From an uncultured Bacteroidales bacterium (GTDB lineage Bacteria > Bacteroidota > Bacteroidia > Bacteroidales > Bacteroidaceae): DNA of 41,715 nt. A program made the position numbers and the translations under genes. Under the pieces are notes generated by a model. That model had not been told where the DNA came from, made no database searches, and was given only the letters and a program-made list of their open reading frames with translations. Positions 1 through 8,688 of the stretch are shown piece by piece (position 1 is the stretch's first letter; each line of letters begins with the position of its first letter). The stretch spans positions 1 through 41,715 of the forward strand of contig CALFTK010000005.1 of assembly GCA_937916465.1 (NCBI GenBank), in the 5' to 3' direction.

Positions 1-1142
1 CTATTATGCAGGCAATGCCGGGACACTGTATGAAAATTACAGGTCTTGCGATGAAAGAACTACGATCTTTATTGCCATTACTTCGGACAATAAACGATGT
101 GGTTAAGGTCTTCATTCTGTCAGAAACAGAGAAGGGAGATGAATATATCCATGCAACAAAGTTGATTGAATTACGCAATAATCCAAACTATGCTGTACTT
201 ATATTAGTACCTTCGAATAGTAGAACATCAGCTGAGGATTCTTATGGCGATGCTACATTCCAGAATCTCTCAACGATTGATTTGCAAGGTTCTTTTCTTT
301 ATAAGTTGATTGAAGATATACCAAATGAAAAATCTTATTTATGGAAGCAGATTTTTGATTTACTCAAAGAGGTACGCCTTTCATATACGACTTTGATCTA
401 TTACATTTTGTATTTGGAACTAAACCGCTATTCGGATGAAAGTTGGGGAAATGGTTTGTATATTTTTGGTCTATTACCTGATAGAGAACTAATTAAAGAG
501 GATGCTTCTATAAGACGAAGATTCCTTATCAACCTTGAAAAGGTATCAGCTGTTATTTCTGATTTTACGATGACTGCTGCTGATAGAGTAATTAGTCTGC
601 CTATCGAAAAGAATACGATCCAAAAGGACCTGATGGACTTTCTTTTAAGGGAAGTTTCATTAGAGGATAAGTATGCTCTGTTTGAATGTATACATAATGA
701 ACATCCTGAGTTTAACTATGCCTCTATACCTTGGATAATATCGGATAGTGGCCCAGTTAAGATTGAAGTCAACCTTGTTCCTGAAAAGGAGGCAAAAAAA
801 GGAATTGTTAAAGACAATGAAGGTAATTGGGTGCTTAATACAGTTAAAGATAAAAAGAGCAAGATTCCATTTACAATAACAACAGACCCTTCTCCTAAGG
901 ACAATCCAAGCATATATGCTTTTGAGATAGCTCTCATAAACATTGAGGATTTCTCTGAAGTTGGAGTTATCAAGAAGGCTCTTGTTGAACTGGACGGTGC
1001 TCCTTTCAAAGAATTTGTTAAACACCGTGCAGAGTGGGCTCGCGAAACAAGTTTCGTATATCCCGGTCCTATACAGTACTTTGGTCCTACAGAAGTTTGT
1101 GACCAGCCTACAAAGACTCTGGCATTGGAACAGAAAAAGTAA
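1..1142 (+). CDS. Partial ORF, possible N-terminal remnant of a DptH/HerA-like defence ATPase
   Basis: The reading frame is open from the left edge to a stop at 1140-1142, so the true start probably lies outside the window; the first ATG inside it is at 6. The visible 378 residues have no signal peptide, membrane segment or Walker motifs. Segments such as KLIELRNNPNYAVLILVP followed by AEDSYGDATFQ recall, from memory only, the N-terminal region of large DNA phosphorothioation-dependent restriction proteins (DptH), which normally run well over 1000 residues and carry a HerA-like ATPase domain. If so, this gene stops before the ATPase domain and is a truncated remnant. It ends only 3 bp before the lysozyme gene, whose own promoter is not obvious. 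The family call is weak; a complete gene of unknown function is equally possible. Confidence 0.4.
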   Translation, partial: IMQAMPGHCMKITGLAMKELRSLLPLLRTINDVVKVFILSETEKGDEYIHATKLIELRNNPNYAVLILVPSNSRTSAEDSYGDATFQNLSTIDLQGSFLYKLIEDIPNEKSYLWKQIFDLLKEVRLSYTTLIYYILYLELNRYSDESWGNGLYIFGLLPDRELIKEDASIRRRFLINLEKVSAVISDFTMTAADRVISLPIEKNTIQKDLMDFLLREVSLEDKYALFECIHNEHPEFNYASIPWIISDSGPVKIEVNLVPEKEAKKGIVKDNEGNWVLNTVKDKKSKIPFTITTDPSPKDNPSIYAFEIALINIEDFSEVGVIKKALVELDGAPFKEFVKHRAEWARETSFVYPGPIQYFGPTEVCDQPTKTLALEQKK

Positions 1143-1145
1143 TCT

Positions 1146-2063
1146 ATGTCCGTCAAGGGCAAAAAGAATACAGCTAAGAGGGCTCCTGCTGCTAAAAAGA
1201 AGAGTAGGAGCACCTCTTCTTTTTTTGCTACCGGCGAAGATATAAAGAAGAATGACCGTAAACGTCAGGTAAAACAGAATTATAAAAAGAAAAAACGTAA
1301 ACAACGTGAAATGCCGGACTGGATGTATTGGTCATTAGCATCTGTTTTTGTCGCAATACTTATATTGGGGGCATATAGAATACTTATTGTGCCAAATTCA
1401 TTCCGTTGGAAACCCTGTTATGGTTCAAAGGCCTTTGAAATGTGTGTGCCTAACGGATATTCCATATATGGTATAGATGTATCGCACCATCAGGGAAGAA
1501 TAGACTGGCAGAAGGTGGCTACGACAAATGACAATGGTTATTCTATAGATTTTGCCATCATAAAGGCTACTGAAGGGGGGAATTTTAAAGATTCACTCTA
1601 TCATCATAACATAACAAGTGCCAGAGAAGCCGGTCTTGTGTGTGGAGCATACCATTTCTATAATCCCGCCACATCGCCCAGAAAACAGGCGGAATTCTTT
1701 ATTGCCAATGCAAAATTGATGGAAGGCGATATTATTCCGGTTGTGGATGTAGAGAAACGTGGAAACAGTAAAGCAGAGCTTCAGCGTGAACTGATAGATT
1801 TTCTTTCCATTCTGGAGAGCCATTATGGTGTGAAACCTATTATATATACATCGGCCAAGTTCAAGGAACGCTATCTTGATAATCCTGTTTTGAATGAATA
1901 TCCGCTTTGGGTTGCACATTACCATACAGAACGCCCTTCAGTGGATTCAGATTGGGTAATATGGCAGTATTCTGATAAATCACACATAGATGGTATTTCT
2001 GTAAATACCGATTTCAATATCTTTTCAGGCAATAAAGCCGATTTCGATAAGATTCGTTTTTAG
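1146..2063 (+). CDS. Membrane-anchored GH25 lysozyme (N-acetylmuramidase)
   Basis: This 305-residue protein is predicted to cleave the beta-1,4 bond between N-acetylmuramic acid and N-acetylglucosamine in peptidoglycan. Residues 1-56 are strongly basic (Lys/Arg-rich), about 60-82 form one hydrophobic segment, and 105-305 are a GH25 barrel. The family signatures are visible: YGIDVSHHQG with Asp111, the DVE pair Asp201/Glu203 that forms the catalytic acidic set, and a WQYSD block near the end. The topology suggests a basic cytoplasmic tail, a signal anchor and a periplasmic enzyme. The start is 3 bp after the preceding stop, implying read-through transcription or a promoter within the previous gene. 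The stop codon abuts the bipartite element of the next promoter. Family assignment is secure; the cellular role (wall remodelling) is inferred. Confidence 0.88.
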   Translation: MSVKGKKNTAKRAPAAKKKSRSTSSFFATGEDIKKNDRKRQVKQNYKKKKRKQREMPDWMYWSLASVFVAILILGAYRILIVPNSFRWKPCYGSKAFEMCVPNGYSIYGIDVSHHQGRIDWQKVATTNDNGYSIDFAIIKATEGGNFKDSLYHHNITSAREAGLVCGAYHFYNPATSPRKQAEFFIANAKLMEGDIIPVVDVEKRGNSKAELQRELIDFLSILESHYGVKPIIYTSAKFKERYLDNPVLNEYPLWVAHYHTERPSVDSDWVIWQYSDKSHIDGISVNTDFNIFSGNKADFDKIRF

Positions 2064-2126
2064 GAAATTTCCCCACCTTTTTTAGGAGTTTTCCCGAATA
2101 ATAGTAATTATCCGGTTGTAATTTTG
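2061..2126 (+). promoter_or_regulatory. Promoter with bipartite GGAAA/CCC upstream element (copy 1)
   Basis: GGAAATTTCCCC lies at 2063-2074 and GGAGTTTTCCC at 2085-2095, 22 bp apart start to start. After exactly 23 bp comes TAATTTTG at 2119-2126, a match to the Bacteroidetes -7 box TAnnTTTG. The next gene starts at 2163. The same layout with the same two spacings recurs at 15347-15410. The position, upstream of where the -33 contact should be, fits an activator site. The regulator is unknown. Confidence 0.6.
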
Positions 2127-2162
2127 TGCTTGAAGAAATAAGCAAACAAAAATTATACAACT

Positions 2163-3593
2163 ATGAGAAGATTATTATTAACATCGGTAATGATTCTGGC
2201 GCTACCCGCAATGTTGGTGGCTCAGAGAAATGATATCTATTCATCCGGTGTAACAACAACTACCGGCAAGGTATCAACATCTGTATCTGCTCCGGCAACA
2301 GCCGCGCAGCCTACAATAGCTTCTGCTCCGGTTGTGTCTAATAACCTGACAGAACGTAGTATTGATGAGTATAACCGCAGATACAGTTATAGTTCGGATC
2401 CTGTATATGATGATGTAGTGGCAAGTGATGTCATCTATGTTCACGATACAGTGTTTGTAGAGAGTTCGTTAAGTGATAGAAAGGCATATAAGGAGGGTTA
2501 TCTGGATGCGTCCGAAGATTATGAATTCGCAATGCGTATGTTGCGTTTCCATAGCACTTCCAGATTGCTTAATCCACGTTATCGCTGGACAGCAATAGCT
2601 GATATTTTCTGGGATCCATGGTACGACCCATTGTATAGTCCTGCTTGGTCTTATGCATATTTGGATCCTTGGTATTATGATCCATGGTACTATGATCCAT
2701 GGTACTATGACCCCTGGTATTACGATCCTTGGTATCCGCACTACCATGGCTATTGGCCCGGACATTCGCACACCATTATCATAGCAGGTAATGTAAGTCG
2801 TCCAATAGATAGATTTGTACCGAACAGACAACTCAATAACCGTTGGGACAGACAGTTGGCCGGTGGTAGCGGACGCTTGTCAAGAGGCGTTACTGAAAGA
2901 GATCCTATCAGACAGAGTATCAACAGTAGAAATACTGCAAACAGAACAACATCTACCAGTGTCGCCAGAACACCTTCTGGAACATCGCGTAATGTAAGGG
3001 TTACAGCTCCTTCTACAAGCAGAACTTCTACCAGCAGATCTACAGCTACTGAAAGAACTGCTGATAATAGGACAACAACAGTAAGAAATAACAGTACTGA
3101 TAGTTCGTCATCTGTAAGCAATCGCGCTACATCGGGAACACAGCGTTCTGCATCGGTATCGTCATCTTCTGTAAGAAGCAGTTCAAATGTTAACAGAACT
3201 ACACAGCCGGCTGCTACATACAACCGTCCAAGCAGCACCAACAGACAGGCTGCATCGTCAACAATACGTAGTAGTTCAACCGGTTCTACCGGTAGCAGAC
3301 AGGCTACTTCATCGGCAGTACGCAGTAACTCAAGTAACAGTTCGAGCAGCAGACAATCTACCGGTTCTACTTTGCGTAGTAGTTCTAATACTCCAAGTCG
3401 TCAGCCGGCAAATACAGCTGCACGCAACAGTGAAAATAGTTCCAGAACTTCTTCACGAAGTGTAGGTTCTTCTTCCGGTAGTTCGTACAGTTCATCAAGC
3501 AGTTCATTCAGTTCGTCAAGCTTCTCGGGTGGCGGTGGTGGCTCACATTCTGTATCCAGTTCATCAAGAAGCAGCTCGTCTTCAAGAAGATAA
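2163..3593 (+). CDS. Exported low-complexity Ser/Thr/Arg-rich protein with DPWYY repeats
   Basis: This 476-residue protein of unknown function begins with a clear signal peptide (MRRLLLTSVMILALPAMLVAQ). Residues about 50-165 are ordinary sequence. Residues 168-192 are five tandem DPWYY/DPWYP units followed by an aromatic His/Gly/Pro stretch. From about 250 to the end the chain is almost entirely Ser, Thr, Arg, Asn and Gly, including a GGGGG run. The composition suggests a long disordered, possibly surface-exposed or heavily O-glycosylated tail; Bacteroidetes O-glycosylation of D-S/T-containing exported proteins is established, but its use here is inference. The gene has its own promoter carrying the bipartite element shared with the GH97 operon. 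Nothing in the sequence points to an enzymatic function. Confidence 0.75.
   Translation: MRRLLLTSVMILALPAMLVAQRNDIYSSGVTTTTGKVSTSVSAPATAAQPTIASAPVVSNNLTERSIDEYNRRYSYSSDPVYDDVVASDVIYVHDTVFVESSLSDRKAYKEGYLDASEDYEFAMRMLRFHSTSRLLNPRYRWTAIADIFWDPWYDPLYSPAWSYAYLDPWYYDPWYYDPWYYDPWYYDPWYPHYHGYWPGHSHTIIIAGNVSRPIDRFVPNRQLNNRWDRQLAGGSGRLSRGVTERDPIRQSINSRNTANRTTSTSVARTPSGTSRNVRVTAPSTSRTSTSRSTATERTADNRTTTVRNNSTDSSSSVSNRATSGTQRSASVSSSSVRSSSNVNRTTQPAATYNRPSSTNRQAASSTIRSSSTGSTGSRQATSSAVRSNSSNSSSSRQSTGSTLRSSSNTPSRQPANTAARNSENSSRTSSRSVGSSSGSSYSSSSSSFSSSSFSGGGGGSHSVSSSSRSSSSSRR
2664..2738 (+). repeat. Tandem 15-bp repeat encoding DPWYY x5
   Basis: Five consecutive 15-bp units encode Asp-Pro-Trp-Tyr-Tyr, the last ending in Pro. 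Units differ mainly at third codon positions (ccatgg/ccttgg, tactat/tattat), so the repeat is maintained at protein level while the DNA has begun to diverge. Confidence 0.85.
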
Positions 3594-3634
3594 AACAATA
3601 ATGGTATTTGTCTAATTATATAAATGCTACAATT

Positions 3635-5032
3635 ATGAAAAGAGGAATAATAACAATGATAGGTGTGTTGGCTTGTGCAGGAATCTCTGCACAAACCACA
3701 TACGATGCAGCAAACACTATAGAGAAGGAACTTATAGGAACTGCACGTTATGTAGGTATGGGAGGAGCAATGAGCGCTTTTGGAAACGATATTTCCACTA
3801 TATCCACCAACCCTGCAGGTATAGGAACATATACAACCAACGAAGTGAACTTTACAGGTTCTTTCTATGGTACCAAAACCGCAATGGGGGAAACATCAAT
3901 GAAAGCTAATTCAGTATCGTCTATGAATTGGTATTCAAAAGAATCAAAGTCAGGAATAAATGCTTCGGCCGACGTATTGTCTTTTGTTCTTTTCAATAGA
4001 TTGGGGGGGAATAAATCATTGAAGAATGTGAATCTTGGATTCTCATACAGAAAGTTGAACAGTACAGACAGGACTCTTACTTATTATGATTCCTTTACTG
4101 ATAATGATGGATTTGAGGTGTTCAGAGATTTTGAAAGCAATATTACCAACAGACTGAAAACTTACGATTTGAACGTAGCTCTTAACTTCAATAACAAGCT
4201 CTATTTGGGTTATACATTGGGCATGTTAAGCTCTTCATATAGTTCTACAGGATATTTTTACGATTATTATCCTGAACAGCCGGGATTTGATGTCGTTACC
4301 GACTATCATTCGGCCGACATGATGACAGCTCAGTATGCTACAGGCTATAATATGTCATTTGGTATGATATATCGTCCGTTTAAGGCTTTGCGTTTCGGTC
4401 TTTCAGTTAAGACTCCTACATGGTATGGCGTGGAACTTGATTATGCCGATTATCTCTACGCTTTAAATGGTGAACCTAAAGATGGTGAAAAGTTTACACA
4501 GTATGCCGATTACAGATTTACATCGCCATGGACGGTAAATGCAAGTGCAGGACTAACCTTCTTAAAGACAGCCATAGGAGTGGAATATGAACACAATTTT
4601 GCAAATACAGTAATGCTGTTAGATAATAATAAGGTATATCTTGATGATCAGGGAACCTATGATTTGCAGAATTATGGTACATGGCGTGTCGGTTTAGAAC
4701 AGAATATTGGCAAATTCAGTCTTCGTGCCGGTTATAACTATACATCGCCAATGTTTAACAAGCAGTCTTTTAAATTTGTAGGCGATACAGACTTTAACAG
4801 TAACAGAATGGATTTCCAGACTGAACGTCACGATGGAACAAGAAATATTTCCTGTGGTTTGGGATATTGTGCAACAGTAGGCAATAATGGTCAGCAGTTC
4901 TATGTGGATATGGCATACGTAAACAGTCTGCGTAAAAGTATCTTCACGTTATCGGAATACGATGATGATCCGGTATTGGGTTACGAAACAAAGACAAACC
5001 GTCTGCTCATATCAGTAGGTTGCACATTCTAA
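3635..5032 (+). CDS. OmpP1/FadL-family-like outer membrane barrel protein
   Basis: A 465-residue predicted outer-membrane protein. The ATG at 3635 is chosen because it gives a clean signal peptide (MKRGIITMIGVLACAGISAQ); the frame is also open to a TTG at 3608. The mature N-terminus contains GTARYVGMGGAMSAFGNDISTISTNPAG in that order (read in pieces), the glycine-rich, Asn-Pro-Ala-Gly block typical of FadL/OmpP1 transporters and the Bacteroidetes proteins often labelled hemin receptor. The rest alternates aromatic and polar residues as in a beta-barrel and ends in a terminal Phe (SVGCTF), a common barrel C-terminus. It would import hydrophobic small molecules; the substrate cannot be read from sequence. 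It follows the Ser-rich protein gene after 41 bp and may be co-transcribed. A hairpin terminator follows at 5095-5126. Confidence 0.75.
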   Translation: MKRGIITMIGVLACAGISAQTTYDAANTIEKELIGTARYVGMGGAMSAFGNDISTISTNPAGIGTYTTNEVNFTGSFYGTKTAMGETSMKANSVSSMNWYSKESKSGINASADVLSFVLFNRLGGNKSLKNVNLGFSYRKLNSTDRTLTYYDSFTDNDGFEVFRDFESNITNRLKTYDLNVALNFNNKLYLGYTLGMLSSSYSSTGYFYDYYPEQPGFDVVTDYHSADMMTAQYATGYNMSFGMIYRPFKALRFGLSVKTPTWYGVELDYADYLYALNGEPKDGEKFTQYADYRFTSPWTVNASAGLTFLKTAIGVEYEHNFANTVMLLDNNKVYLDDQGTYDLQNYGTWRVGLEQNIGKFSLRAGYNYTSPMFNKQSFKFVGDTDFNSNRMDFQTERHDGTRNISCGLGYCATVGNNGQQFYVDMAYVNSLRKSIFTLSEYDDDPVLGYETKTNRLLISVGCTF

Positions 5033-5094
5033 TAAGTCTATAAAAACGCAATATATTGTCGTGAGACAACTACATTTTTATGGTTATTGATGGT

Positions 5095-5126
5095 CAACGG
5101 GAGATGAATTGATTCACCTCCCGTTG
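5095..5126. terminator. Hairpin between convergent genes
   Basis: CAACGGGAG at 5095-5103 pairs with CTCCCGTTG at 5118-5126, and the interior TGAAT/ATTCA extends the stem. It sits between the end of the barrel gene (+) and the end of the oxidoreductase gene (-), so it can serve both. There is no long T-run on the plus side. Confidence 0.6.
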
Positions 5127-5152
5127 TAGGTTCTTGTAACTCTATGTATAAA

Positions 5153-6121
5153 TTAGAATTTACCCAATATTCTATCCATAACCCAATTAGTGGGTGTTGC
5201 GCTTAAACCATCGCATAGACATTTTTCGCCTCCGTTCAAATGGTTAACTACTGCCTGAACCAATGGGAACTGTACATGTTCAGGGTTCGGGATGTTGAAT
5301 TCATGGCGACCTGTATCATCATGTAGCGCTATGGGTTGGAAGGTAAAGATTGAAAAACATATCATACCTTTGTCACCTATCAGTTCTATACGGTCCTCTT
5401 TTGCCGATTCATCGGCTACAAAGCACCATGAACCGGAACCTACCAAACCATCTTCGAATTTGAAACAGGCACTTACAGTATCTTCTGCTTTATACAGACC
5501 GGCCAAATTGCTGCTCATACCGCAAGCATCAATAATGCAGCCGCAAATCTCCTGCACCATATCTATCTGGTGTGGTGCCAAATCGTAAAAATAGCCACCG
5601 CCTGCTATATCGGGAATTACTCGCCAGGGTAGGTTGGTGCTGTTATAGTCAAGCTCTTTAGGAGGTTGGGCAAACCTTATCTGCACGTTGATTAGTTTAC
5701 CTATTCTCTCCTTTAACTCCATAACCTTTTGGAAGTAGGGGAGATAGCGCCTGTAATAAGCAACAAAGCAGGGAATACCGGTCTCTTTCGAAATTCGGTT
5801 TATGCGCAGACATTCGTCATAACTGGATGCCATAGGTTTCTCAATATAGACCGGTTTGCCGGCTTTCATGGACATAATGGCATAAGTAGCATGTGATGAA
5901 GGTGGGGTAGCTATGTATATAGCATCTACGTTCGGATCGTTTATTAAATCCAATGCATCATCGTACCATTTCTTTATATTGTGACGTTTTGCATACGATT
6001 TGGCTCTTTCAGCATCACGGCTCATAACAGCCTCAATAGCAGATCCTTCTGCTTTGGCAAATGCAGGGCCACTTTTCTGTTCAGTAACCTGACCGCATCC
6101 TATAAATCCCCATCTAATCAT
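5153..6121 (-). CDS. Gfo/Idh/MocA-family oxidoreductase
   Basis: A 322-residue cytoplasmic NAD(P)-dependent oxidoreductase. Residues 3-11 (RWGFIGCGQV) are the Rossmann dinucleotide-binding loop. YIEKPMA at 92-98 carries the family EKP motif (Glu94-Lys95-Pro96) at the active site, and DLAPHQID at 180-187 supplies the usual catalytic Asp/His region. Length is normal for the family. Members oxidise or reduce sugars, inositols or other polyols; the substrate is unknown. The gene is last in a four-gene minus-strand run, 14 bp after the porin gene, and ends facing the convergent barrel gene. The association with a porin suggests uptake and modification of a sugar-like solute, but this is inference. 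Confidence 0.85.
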   Translation of the reverse strand: MIRWGFIGCGQVTEQKSGPAFAKAEGSAIEAVMSRDAERAKSYAKRHNIKKWYDDALDLINDPNVDAIYIATPPSSHATYAIMSMKAGKPVYIEKPMASSYDECLRINRISKETGIPCFVAYYRRYLPYFQKVMELKERIGKLINVQIRFAQPPKELDYNSTNLPWRVIPDIAGGGYFYDLAPHQIDMVQEICGCIIDACGMSSNLAGLYKAEDTVSACFKFEDGLVGSGSWCFVADESAKEDRIELIGDKGMICFSIFTFQPIALHDDTGRHEFNIPNPEHVQFPLVQAVVNHLNGGEKCLCDGLSATPTNWVMDRILGKF

Positions 6122-6135
6122 TTTAAATCAAATTT

Positions 6136-8229
6136 TTAATCAAAGAATGTCCAGCTCAATCCAAATTTAACCATACTTGGGTTTAGTGGATAACCGGGAA
6201 CAAAGAATGAATCTGTATTCTTCAATAAATTGTTGTTGGCATGATAGTACATTACGTAGAAACGCACACCCTGAATACGGAAGTTGGCATAGGCATTTAT
6301 TAATGGATAGCCACCCACTTCCTGAATTTTACTGTTGTTTTGCAGATGGAACATACCTGTTGCAGGGCTATATGTTGGCGCACTGTATTTTGTAAAACAG
6401 GTCATATTTGCTCCGGCTTCTATCTCTAATCTTTTTGCATACAGAAACTTAAAGTATAAATCTGTAAAGATATTCAGTTGAGGTAAAGGCAGTATCTCTT
6501 TATTGCTGGATACCTGCCAGGTAATGTCATTGTCCCAATGTAGCGGACCCAATTTAAAATTCTGTTGCAGATTTGCAGATAGAACCTGTATTGAACCATC
6601 AAATTGTCTTGCCTTTACATTGTATGTTGGCAGGGTGGAATTATCTACAGTGTAACTTTGTCCAATGTTTGTAAGATAGGTGTAGTTTGTTCTGTTCTCT
6701 ACACCGGCCGATATACTGGTGTTTGTGCTCTCTATGTGCAGATTACCTGTTATACGTGTAGTAAATTCGCGTTTCAGGTTCAAATCCCACCAGCAATATG
6801 TTGAATGGAACTGACCATAGTAATAGGAGGGGGTAAGGTTACTCATTGTAGCAGTGGCTCCCAACTGAGCACTCTTTTTGAAAAGAGGGAAACGGAATTG
6901 TAAATTGCCGTCAAGTGAAAAATCACCGGCATCTTCGCCTATTACAATGGTTTCAGCATTTGCGCCAAATGATAGATTGTTGCTGGCAGAACGATTTATC
7001 TGTCCTCCTATATATAGATTATTCTTGGTATGTTTGCGTTGATACTCTGATGATATGCCTCTGTCTGCCAAAGTATCAGGCATATTATAAGAACGTAAAT
7101 CGTGTCTTATATAAGCTGAAATATCAGCAATGGCCCATTTGCTGAAACCTTCGTTCAGCGATATGGACAACGTATTGGTTAAGTAGAACTCTTTTGTAGT
7201 ATCCAAAGAATCGTCATTCAGATAGATGGCTGAATAGAAATTCTTAGGAACCATATTGTATATATATCTTCTTTTTAGTTCGCCTGTTTCAATAGTGTGG
7301 GCAATAGTGCTTATAGTCTTTACTTCTGAATGTGTTGTGTAAAATACTGTGTCGGCAGTTACCAAACTATCCTGATATTCAAATGTTTTGTTCAGTTTGA
7401 AACTATGAGTGAACATTAACTGCTTTCGCTTAATGTTGTTCCAGTTGTAGTACATTCTAAAAGGAATATCTTCCGGAGCATACTGTTTGCGTCCTTCAGC
7501 CATAGCTTCCGGATTTGTGATATAACGAAAATCCTCTATGCCACCATTTTCTGCCACTTTTATTTCGTCGGTGTTCATTGTAATATGAGCACTGTATCGG
7601 TCAGCTCGCCAGTAGGTGTAAATACGTGTGTCGAACATAGATGTGGATTGGCTGTCATAACGACCTCTTCCCAATAGGTAATCCATGTTAAGACCAATGC
7701 CCAACTTTTTGTTGAAGTTTGCGGCAAAATAGCCCTTTATACGTTCTTCGCCTGTAGTTTTGTTTCCACCCTTAAAATAGCTGAGATTCAGATGCGGAGT
7801 CTTTGTGTCTGTAAACCGGAATTCCGAAGCATCTTTTACATAGTAACTATAGGGCTGTTCAAATATGAAATCGTTTTTTTCTGTACGATCAAAATATATT
7901 CTGGACAGTCTTGGAGAACCCATATTACCCAAATAGCTGTATCGTCCTGTATAGCCTTCTGTCAGATGCTCGCTTTCAAAATAGTGCATGACAGTATCAA
8001 GCGGTAGAGTAACTACCAAACCGGTATTCCTGTCAATTATCCACTGATTATAGTCTTTGGATACTTCACGTTCTACTACAGTAGAATCTTTGCCGGGATC
8101 GGATGTTAGAAAACCGTCCATAGTGGCACCGTGAAAACCATCCTGATTTTGGGAAACTGTACTTTGAGCCTTAATGCCTGAAGTATAAATAACAAGCAAT
8201 GAGACTATAAGCAGAAACTTATGTCCCAT
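6136..8229 (-). CDS. Putative porin, Porin_10-like outer membrane protein
   Basis: A 697-residue predicted outer-membrane barrel. The start at 8229 is preferred over the upstream ATG at 8268 because MGHKFLLIVSLLVIYTSGIKAQ is a clean signal peptide, while the longer form would place 13 polar residues before it. The body contains repeated alternating strands rich in Tyr, Asn and Thr, and it ends in FGLSWTFFD, near a typical aromatic barrel terminus. Overall length and the N-terminal region leading to YSYLGNMGSPRLSRIYFDR match the Bacteroidetes family usually annotated as putative porin (PF14121), recalled from memory. Neighbours are a J-like membrane protein upstream and an oxidoreductase downstream on the same strand with short gaps, so one transcript is likely. 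The transported solute is unknown. Confidence 0.78.
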   Translation of the reverse strand: MGHKFLLIVSLLVIYTSGIKAQSTVSQNQDGFHGATMDGFLTSDPGKDSTVVEREVSKDYNQWIIDRNTGLVVTLPLDTVMHYFESEHLTEGYTGRYSYLGNMGSPRLSRIYFDRTEKNDFIFEQPYSYYVKDASEFRFTDTKTPHLNLSYFKGGNKTTGEERIKGYFAANFNKKLGIGLNMDYLLGRGRYDSQSTSMFDTRIYTYWRADRYSAHITMNTDEIKVAENGGIEDFRYITNPEAMAEGRKQYAPEDIPFRMYYNWNNIKRKQLMFTHSFKLNKTFEYQDSLVTADTVFYTTHSEVKTISTIAHTIETGELKRRYIYNMVPKNFYSAIYLNDDSLDTTKEFYLTNTLSISLNEGFSKWAIADISAYIRHDLRSYNMPDTLADRGISSEYQRKHTKNNLYIGGQINRSASNNLSFGANAETIVIGEDAGDFSLDGNLQFRFPLFKKSAQLGATATMSNLTPSYYYGQFHSTYCWWDLNLKREFTTRITGNLHIESTNTSISAGVENRTNYTYLTNIGQSYTVDNSTLPTYNVKARQFDGSIQVLSANLQQNFKLGPLHWDNDITWQVSSNKEILPLPQLNIFTDLYFKFLYAKRLEIEAGANMTCFTKYSAPTYSPATGMFHLQNNSKIQEVGGYPLINAYANFRIQGVRFYVMYYHANNNLLKNTDSFFVPGYPLNPSMVKFGLSWTFFD

Positions 8230-8276
8230 TGTCAATTTTATATGTGATACCCAATTATACATACACAAACAGTACT

Positions 8277-8681
8277 TTATGGCAGCAACCTTAAAATGAA
8301 TTCCACTATCTTAACAACCAAAGACGATATTCCAACTATGAAAAATGCAGATGAACCCTGATTCTCTGTCTTAGTGAAATAGAGGATTATAGTAACCACT
8401 GCGCCTATCATAAAGATAGTGTTAAGCACCTTTCTAACAGTATCTATAGAACCTAAAGATGACTTTTTTGCGTTACCTTTATGCTTGTACTCGCCTGTTA
8501 CGTCATATTTGGCGCGCTGCTCTATGTTGCTTAGAACAGCGTATGCTTCTTCTATCTCTTTATATGCAGCTGACGATGCAGGACAATTGGCAATAAGATT
8601 GTCATAAGCCTCTTTTATTTGAGAATCGGTAGCACTTTCGTCTATACCTAATCTGTTGTATAAAACACTGTTTTTAGCCAT
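8277..8681 (-). CDS. Degenerate J-domain membrane protein lacking HPD
   Basis: A 134-residue protein. Residues 5-60 read like a J domain: YNRLGIDESATDSQIKEAY for helices I-II and YKEIEEAYAVLSNIEQRAKYD for helices III-IV. The HPD tripeptide that stimulates DnaK ATPase is absent; the loop between the helices reads ANCPASS (31-37). Residues about 84-102 and 110-131 are hydrophobic and probably form two membrane segments, so the J-like domain would face the cytoplasm. Without HPD it is unlikely to be a normal DnaK co-chaperone and may be a binding or scaffolding module. It starts 7 bp after the DUF4468 gene and precedes the porin gene, suggesting co-transcription. The fold call is good; the function is unknown. 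Confidence 0.7.
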   Translation of the reverse strand: MAKNSVLYNRLGIDESATDSQIKEAYDNLIANCPASSAAYKEIEEAYAVLSNIEQRAKYDVTGEYKHKGNAKKSSLGSIDTVRKVLNTIFMIGAVVTIILYFTKTENQGSSAFFIVGISSLVVKIVEFILRLLP

Positions 8682-8688
8682 CTGCCTG

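Noticed and set aside
2469..2831. Minus-strand ORF opposite the DPWYY repeat
   Set aside because: Its IIVPW-type repeats are only the reverse reading of the plus-strand tandem repeat.
2750..3241. Long minus-strand ORF opposite the Ser-rich gene
   Set aside because: It is a shadow of low-complexity codons; translation is a Val/Leu-rich artefact without domains.
3341..3592. AGTTCGTCA-type repeats near the end of the Ser-rich gene considered as a CRISPR or satellite array
   Set aside because: They are irregular serine-codon runs in frame; no constant repeat length or unique spacers.
5056..5069. Small TTGTC/GACAA hairpin before the terminator at 5095
   Set aside because: Five-base stem with a four-base loop; such hairpins are frequent by chance in this base composition.
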